Below are positions 6,154 to 10,000 of a stretch of 10,000 nucleotides of DNA, piece after piece. The position numbers were made by a program, and so were the translations under genes. Source of the DNA: Rheinheimera sp. (GTDB lineage: Bacteria > Pseudomonadota > Gammaproteobacteria > Enterobacterales > Alteromonadaceae); the NCBI RefSeq assembly GCF_020217005.1, contig NZ_JAIWOI010000178.1, positions 1 to 10,000 of the forward strand, in the 5' to 3' direction. Each line of letters begins with the position of its first letter. Position 1 is the first letter of the stretch. Under the pieces are notes generated by a model that ran no database searches, was not told the DNA's origin, and saw only the letters and a program-made list of their open reading frames with translations.

Positions 6154-7488
6154 TTACACTGGTTCAATGCCATAAAACTCCATGCGCCTGTACAAGGCCT
6201 GACGGCTAATGCCCAATTGTTTAGCAGCTCTTGCTACTACCCCCTGAGCCTGTTGCAAGGCCTGTTCTATCTGCTCTTTGTCCAAATCATCCAGGGCTTT
6301 TTTCGCTGAGTTATGCTCTTGTGGCAAAGCTAAATCAGTAGCGTCAATTTCATCAGCCAAAGTCAGCAATAAAGCGCGCTGACATAAATTCTGCAGCTCA
6401 CGTACATTGCCAGGCCAGGGGTAACTTTGCAGCGCCTGTTCTGCAGCTTTGGTCAGGCTTTTTTGGCCTGCTAAAAAATGCCGCGCCAGAGGCACTATGT
6501 CGTCCACTCTGTCTTTCAGTGCTGGCAAATGCAATTGCACTACGTTGATGCGGTAATACAAATCCTGCCGGAAGCTGCCTGCTGCTATGGCTTTGGTTAA
6601 ATCGGCATTGGTGGCGCTGATAATACGCACATCCACTTTACGGGTCTGACTGGAGCCTAAACGCTCAAACTCACCGGTTTGTAACACCCGCAGTAACTTC
6701 ATCTGGCCTGATAACGACAGGTTGCCAATTTCATCCAGAAATAAAGTGCCGCCATCTGCTGCTTCAAAACGGCCAATACGGGTTTTAGTGACACCGCTGT
6801 AGGCTCCGGCTTCGGCGCCAAAGAGTTCTGCTTCCATTAAATCGGCAGGCAAAGCGCCCATATTTACTTTGATCAGCGGCTGTTGTTTACGACTGGAATT
6901 GGCATGCAGCACCTGAGCTATGCCCTCTTTACCAGCGCCGTTTTCACCTGTGATCAAAACTGCTGCGTTGCTGGGCGCCAGTTGCAAGGTCATTTGCAGC
7001 AGTTGTTCCATGGCAGTGCTTGTAAACACTAAGCCGCATAAGTCTTTACCGGCAAACAGGCCTAACCTTTCCTGCTGCTTGCGCTCGGCTTTCTGGTTTT
7101 GTTCGGTCAGTTGTTTGATTTTCAGTGCGTTCGCCACTGTGGTTAGTAAACGCTGGTCATCCCATGGCTTGGCGATATAGTCGGTAGCACCGGCTTTCAC
7201 CAGTTCCACCACCATATCCAAATGAGTCCAGGCCGTCAGCAGCACTACAGGAATGGCCGGGTAATCAGATCGCAGCTGATAAAACAGCGCTTTGCCCTGG
7301 GCACCACTCATTTCGCCTTGAGCAAAATTCATATCCTGCAAAATCAGATCAATAGATTGCTGCTGCAAAATGCTTTTAGCCAGAGCCGGATGTTGCGCAA
7401 TAAAGACCTGATAACCCTGCAACTGAAACAGGGTCATCAGGGCGGTGCAAACCGCCTCGTTATCATCGATGACCAGTATTTTTTTCAT
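6154..7488 (-). CDS. NtrC-type sigma-54 response regulator with variant GAFTGA loop
   Basis: The protein has 444 residues in three parts. Residues 1-125 form the receiver domain, with acidic D8/D9, phospho-acceptor D52, T85 and K107. Residues about 150-385 form the AAA+ sigma-54 interaction domain: Walker A GENGAGKE (181-188), Walker B TLFLDE (248-253), and likely arginine fingers R307 and R313 in RQDLYYRINV. The C-terminus (418-440, VARAAKQLGISRQALYRRM) is a Fis-type helix-turn-helix for enhancer binding. The loop that contacts sigma-54 reads GAYSGV (228-233) instead of the usual GAFTGA, with Thr to Ser and the last Ala to Val. Its start overlaps the permease stop as ATGA (7488-7485). It should be phosphorylated by the adjacent kinase and activate a sigma-54 promoter, probably that of this operon or a linked one, but no -24/-12 site is visible here. 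Confidence 0.94.
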   Translation of the reverse strand: MKKILVIDDNEAVCTALMTLFQLQGYQVFIAQHPALAKSILQQQSIDLILQDMNFAQGEMSGAQGKALFYQLRSDYPAIPVVLLTAWTHLDMVVELVKAGATDYIAKPWDDQRLLTTVANALKIKQLTEQNQKAERKQQERLGLFAGKDLCGLVFTSTAMEQLLQMTLQLAPSNAAVLITGENGAGKEGIAQVLHANSSRKQQPLIKVNMGALPADLMEAELFGAEAGAYSGVTKTRIGRFEAADGGTLFLDEIGNLSLSGQMKLLRVLQTGEFERLGSSQTRKVDVRIISATNADLTKAIAAGSFRQDLYYRINVVQLHLPALKDRVDDIVPLARHFLAGQKSLTKAAEQALQSYPWPGNVRELQNLCQRALLLTLADEIDATDLALPQEHNSAKKALDDLDKEQIEQALQQAQGVVARAAKQLGISRQALYRRMEFYGIEPV

Positions 7489-8666
7489 AAGGTCTTAGTT
7501 GCTGTTGCTGGAGATATCCGTGTTGCTATTCTGGCAGGATACCATGTGGCCAGTGTGACACAAAGTAGCAATAAAACCATGGTCAGCAGCGGCAGCCAGA
7601 CTGGTACTGCAGGTATGCTAATCACCTTGGCCAGACTGATATTAAGAGCATAACAAACCAGAATACCAAAGCCCGCACCTATGGCTGTGGTCAGCCAGCT
7701 TTCGCTTAATACATCCAATAACACCCGCGCTTTACTGGCGCCCAAGGCTCGTTTAATCCCTACTTCTTTTTGCATTTGCAGCGCATGGAAATGGGCGTGA
7801 CTGTAGGCTGATATCATAGCCACCAGCAGCATCAGACCACTTAATACGGCGAGTAAAGTAGCTAAACCAATTTCAGAGCGAAATACTTCGTCACGGTTTT
7901 CATCCATGCGCATAACAGTGCCAATATCCATTTCAGGTTCGGCATTTCTGATCACATCTGTTAATTGCTGACGCACAACTTCAGACTGACCAGGAGCTAC
8001 CCGGACCATCAACTGATAACCCATCTCAGCTCTGGCCATAGGCACAAAATTGATTGCGCCGAACAAAGGATCACTGGCATATCGCTGCGAATAAAAATCA
8101 GACACTACACCAACCACTGTGCCCTGATTGGTTGATTTCCCAATAGGGTTTTGTTCTAAAAACAGCTGCTTCGCCAGCTTTTCAGTCAGAATAATATTTT
8201 GAGTGCCTTTATCCAGTTCGGTCAGCTCTCTGCCTGCGACTAACTGAGTGCCAAGCACCTGAAAAATCTGGCCACCTGTATTGTAATAAGGCGCGGAATC
8301 AACATTGCTTTCGTCCTGACGGTCAGTTTCAAAGATGTTTGAGTTGGAGCCGCCCTGACGTAACGGGATCTGATTAGTGTATTCAGCAGCCTCTACATCT
8401 GGAATTAAACGTACAGCTGCCAGTTGACGACTAATGACTTCGGACAATGCAGGCTCAACCCGCATCGCCGCACTGGTTGGTTTTACTCTTACGGTCAGAA
8501 TTTGCTCCAGCGCCAGGCCTGTAGGCTGCTGCACCAGCTCTTTGGCTGCGCTTGCGAGTAACAAGGAGTTGACAACCAAACCTAAGGTCACAGCTAGTTG
8601 CAGCAGTAATAAGGCTGTCACCACTTTGCGGCGCAATAAGGATTTAATAATTAAATGCACTGACAT
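7485..8666 (-). CDS. MacB/FtsX-type ABC transporter permease (second subunit)
   Basis: The protein has 393 residues in the MacB/FtsX permease layout: one N-terminal helix (about 18-40), a large periplasmic MacB-type domain (about 45-260), then three helices (266-289, 322-345, 356-378). The conserved cytoplasmic block KEVGIKRALGASKARVLLDVL (300-320), which contacts the ATPase, and the terminal WYPARIATRISPATA are both present. There is no fused ATPase domain, so it needs a separate nucleotide-binding protein. Family members do not usually move substrate through the membrane; they use ATP to drive periplasmic mechanics, extruding peptides, lipoproteins or antibiotics through an outer-membrane partner. 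The substrate here is unknown. The start is set by AAGGAG (8678-8673) six bases before the ATG. The gene follows the 438-residue permease by 10 bases, and its stop overlaps the regulator start. Confidence 0.92.
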   Translation of the reverse strand: MSVHLIIKSLLRRKVVTALLLLQLAVTLGLVVNSLLLASAAKELVQQPTGLALEQILTVRVKPTSAAMRVEPALSEVISRQLAAVRLIPDVEAAEYTNQIPLRQGGSNSNIFETDRQDESNVDSAPYYNTGGQIFQVLGTQLVAGRELTELDKGTQNIILTEKLAKQLFLEQNPIGKSTNQGTVVGVVSDFYSQRYASDPLFGAINFVPMARAEMGYQLMVRVAPGQSEVVRQQLTDVIRNAEPEMDIGTVMRMDENRDEVFRSEIGLATLLAVLSGLMLLVAMISAYSHAHFHALQMQKEVGIKRALGASKARVLLDVLSESWLTTAIGAGFGILVCYALNISLAKVISIPAVPVWLPLLTMVLLLLCVTLATWYPARIATRISPATATKTL

Positions 8667-8672
8667 AATAAG

Positions 8673-8678
8673 CTCCTT
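8673..8678 (-). promoter_or_regulatory. Shine-Dalgarno for the second permease, overlapping the first permease's stop
   Basis: AAGGAG is six bases before ATG 8666, and its first two A residues are also the last bases of the upstream TAA (8679-8677). This places the two permeases in one transcript with tight coupling. Confidence 0.75.
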
Positions 8679-9993
8679 ATTGTTTTAACTGTTGATTCAG
8701 CGGGCTGAATGAGGTTTTTAAGGCTGGATACAAGGTCACCAGATAGCTGATTAGCAGCACAAACAACGCCATGACGCCTAACATCTGCCAGTCCCAATTT
8801 GCCAAAGCTCTGGTACTGGGTAATAAAGAGTTGATGGTCCATAAGCCCAGCTGCGCAAAGAATAAAGCTGCGGCAAAAGCTAAAGCGGAACTTAATAACA
8901 CATCCGCCATAATCTGGCTTTGTAACTGCCAGCGGCTGGCACCTAAAGCCCGGCGTAAACTGAATTCATACTGGTTCGCCATATAACGGTTCAGTGATAA
9001 ATGACTGGCGTTGACTACACAAACCAACAGGAATAATGAAGCCACTAAAGCAAAAGCATCCAGTTGGTCATTGGTCGCACGCATGGCTTTTTGCACATCC
9101 AGAATATTGTCGAGCTTATTGCCTTCCGGGCGCTCATGACGGCCAGCAGCTTTTTCATCGGCCACCAGGTTTTTCAGAAATTGTTGGTACTGCCGCACTT
9201 TTTCCGGGCTATCTAATTGCACCCAAAACTGCAGCTGATTAGCAAAATTGGTTCTGGCCATTTGCGGGTAAGTGGCCATATTACCATCCCAATCCACATC
9301 AAAATATGAGTTCTGGGTATTGGACTGAATTGCCAAATCGTAAGCCGTTTCCAGCGGAATATAGATATCTTCAGCAGGTTCAGCGGAACGACGACCATTC
9401 ACATCATACAAACGGGGTAACATAGCCCAGTCGTCCAAAACGCCTATGACTGTATACAGCTTGTCATCAATCAGCATCTCCTGCCCGACCACATCAGTGC
9501 GGCTAAAAAACTTCAACGCGGTATTTTTACTAATCACCACTTCCATCCGCGCTTTGTTATCGGGCCAGGTTTCGCCATGTAAAAAAGGCACATTAAACAG
9601 CTTAAAAAAATCACGCTGGGTTATACGCAGCTCCACCTGACTGGGTGTAGCCTGCTGATTTTCCACTGTTTTGGCGTAAGCATCACTGGAAAACATCGCG
9701 GCTTCGGCTGAAGTAATACCGCTGCCACTCATCTTCTGCATATCCATGTAACTCATGACCCGGGGCGGCTCAAAACAGTCGGTGCAATCTCCAGGCACTG
9801 AGTTGATGCGAGCCATAAATAAAGTGGCACTTTTTTCCGGTATAGGGTCTCGGTTCATCCAATAATACAAAGTGGCGTTACTGAAAAAAGTACCCAAACC
9901 TAAACTTAAAATCAGTAAAGTTAAAGCATAAGGCAAAGGTGCTCTTTTAATACTGAACCAACTCAGCTTCAGGTTATGAATTAAGGCGTCCAT
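8677..9993 (-). CDS. MacB/FtsX-type ABC transporter permease (first subunit)
   Basis: The protein has 438 residues: an N-terminal helix (about 22-44), a long MacB-like periplasmic domain (about 45-310), and three C-terminal helices (311-330, 364-388, 404-423). The ATPase-contact block FSLRRALGASRWQLQSQI (344-361) and the terminal LYPALKTSFSPLNQ are typical. The periplasmic domain carries a C70/C73 CxxC pair that could form a disulfide. The two permeases differ enough to suggest a heterodimer rather than a recent duplication. The start at 9993 gives the usual cytoplasmic N-terminus MDALIHNLKLSW; only seven bases of upstream sequence remain, so its ribosome binding site and any promoter are outside the window, and the frame is open to the edge. 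The ABC ATPase and an HlyD-like adaptor are expected immediately upstream, to the right of the window. Confidence 0.9.
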   Translation of the reverse strand: MDALIHNLKLSWFSIKRAPLPYALTLLILSLGLGTFFSNATLYYWMNRDPIPEKSATLFMARINSVPGDCTDCFEPPRVMSYMDMQKMSGSGITSAEAAMFSSDAYAKTVENQQATPSQVELRITQRDFFKLFNVPFLHGETWPDNKARMEVVISKNTALKFFSRTDVVGQEMLIDDKLYTVIGVLDDWAMLPRLYDVNGRRSAEPAEDIYIPLETAYDLAIQSNTQNSYFDVDWDGNMATYPQMARTNFANQLQFWVQLDSPEKVRQYQQFLKNLVADEKAAGRHERPEGNKLDNILDVQKAMRATNDQLDAFALVASLFLLVCVVNASHLSLNRYMANQYEFSLRRALGASRWQLQSQIMADVLLSSALAFAAALFFAQLGLWTINSLLPSTRALANWDWQMLGVMALFVLLISYLVTLYPALKTSFSPLNQQLKQ

Positions 9994-10000
9994 CTTAAGC

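Noticed and set aside
6147..6175. Possible internal promoter between the regulator and kinase genes
   Set aside because: The gap between the genes is six bases and no -35/-10 or -24/-12 pair could be seen; cotranscription is the simpler reading.

Overview
The window looks like a gammaproteobacterial chromosome segment, most like an Alteromonadales or Chromatiaceae relative such as Rheinheimera, Alishewanella or Shewanella. That placement is an inference from protein style and from the type of intergenic repeat; no marker gene is present. All supported genes lie on the minus strand, so the biological order runs from high to low coordinates.

Right and centre (about 9993 down to 3767) is one compact operon: two MacB/FtsX-type ABC permease subunits, an NtrC-type sigma-54 response regulator, a PAS-containing sensor histidine kinase and a LacI-family repressor. 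Three junctions are four-base ATGA stop/start overlaps or nearly so, which suggests translational coupling. The matching ABC ATPase and any membrane-fusion subunit are not in the window and probably lie beyond the right edge. The kinase has two membrane helices and almost no periplasmic loop, so it may read the state of the transporter or membrane rather than a soluble ligand. After the repressor come a secreted endonuclease/exonuclease/phosphatase-fold hydrolase (3725-2886) and a periplasmic protein joining a cysteine-less molybdopterin-domain-like fold to a class I cytochrome c (2813-1998).

A gene-poor interval (1997-1545) holds a dispersed-repeat-like element with imperfect inverted ends at 1835-1940 and a candidate short attC-like site.

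The left 1.5 kb is different: it is visibly AT-richer (19-23 G/C per 60 bases in sampled lines, against 33-35 in sampled operon lines). It carries a four-helix membrane protein with a C-terminal HEPN-like RNxxxH motif, then a convincing integron attC site (630-701), then a truncated AbiTii-like gene running off the left edge. No integrase is visible on the side where it would be expected. This looks like a gene-cassette cluster lacking an integrase, carrying what may be two phage-defence-type cassettes. It is the part of the window most likely to hold something undescribed.
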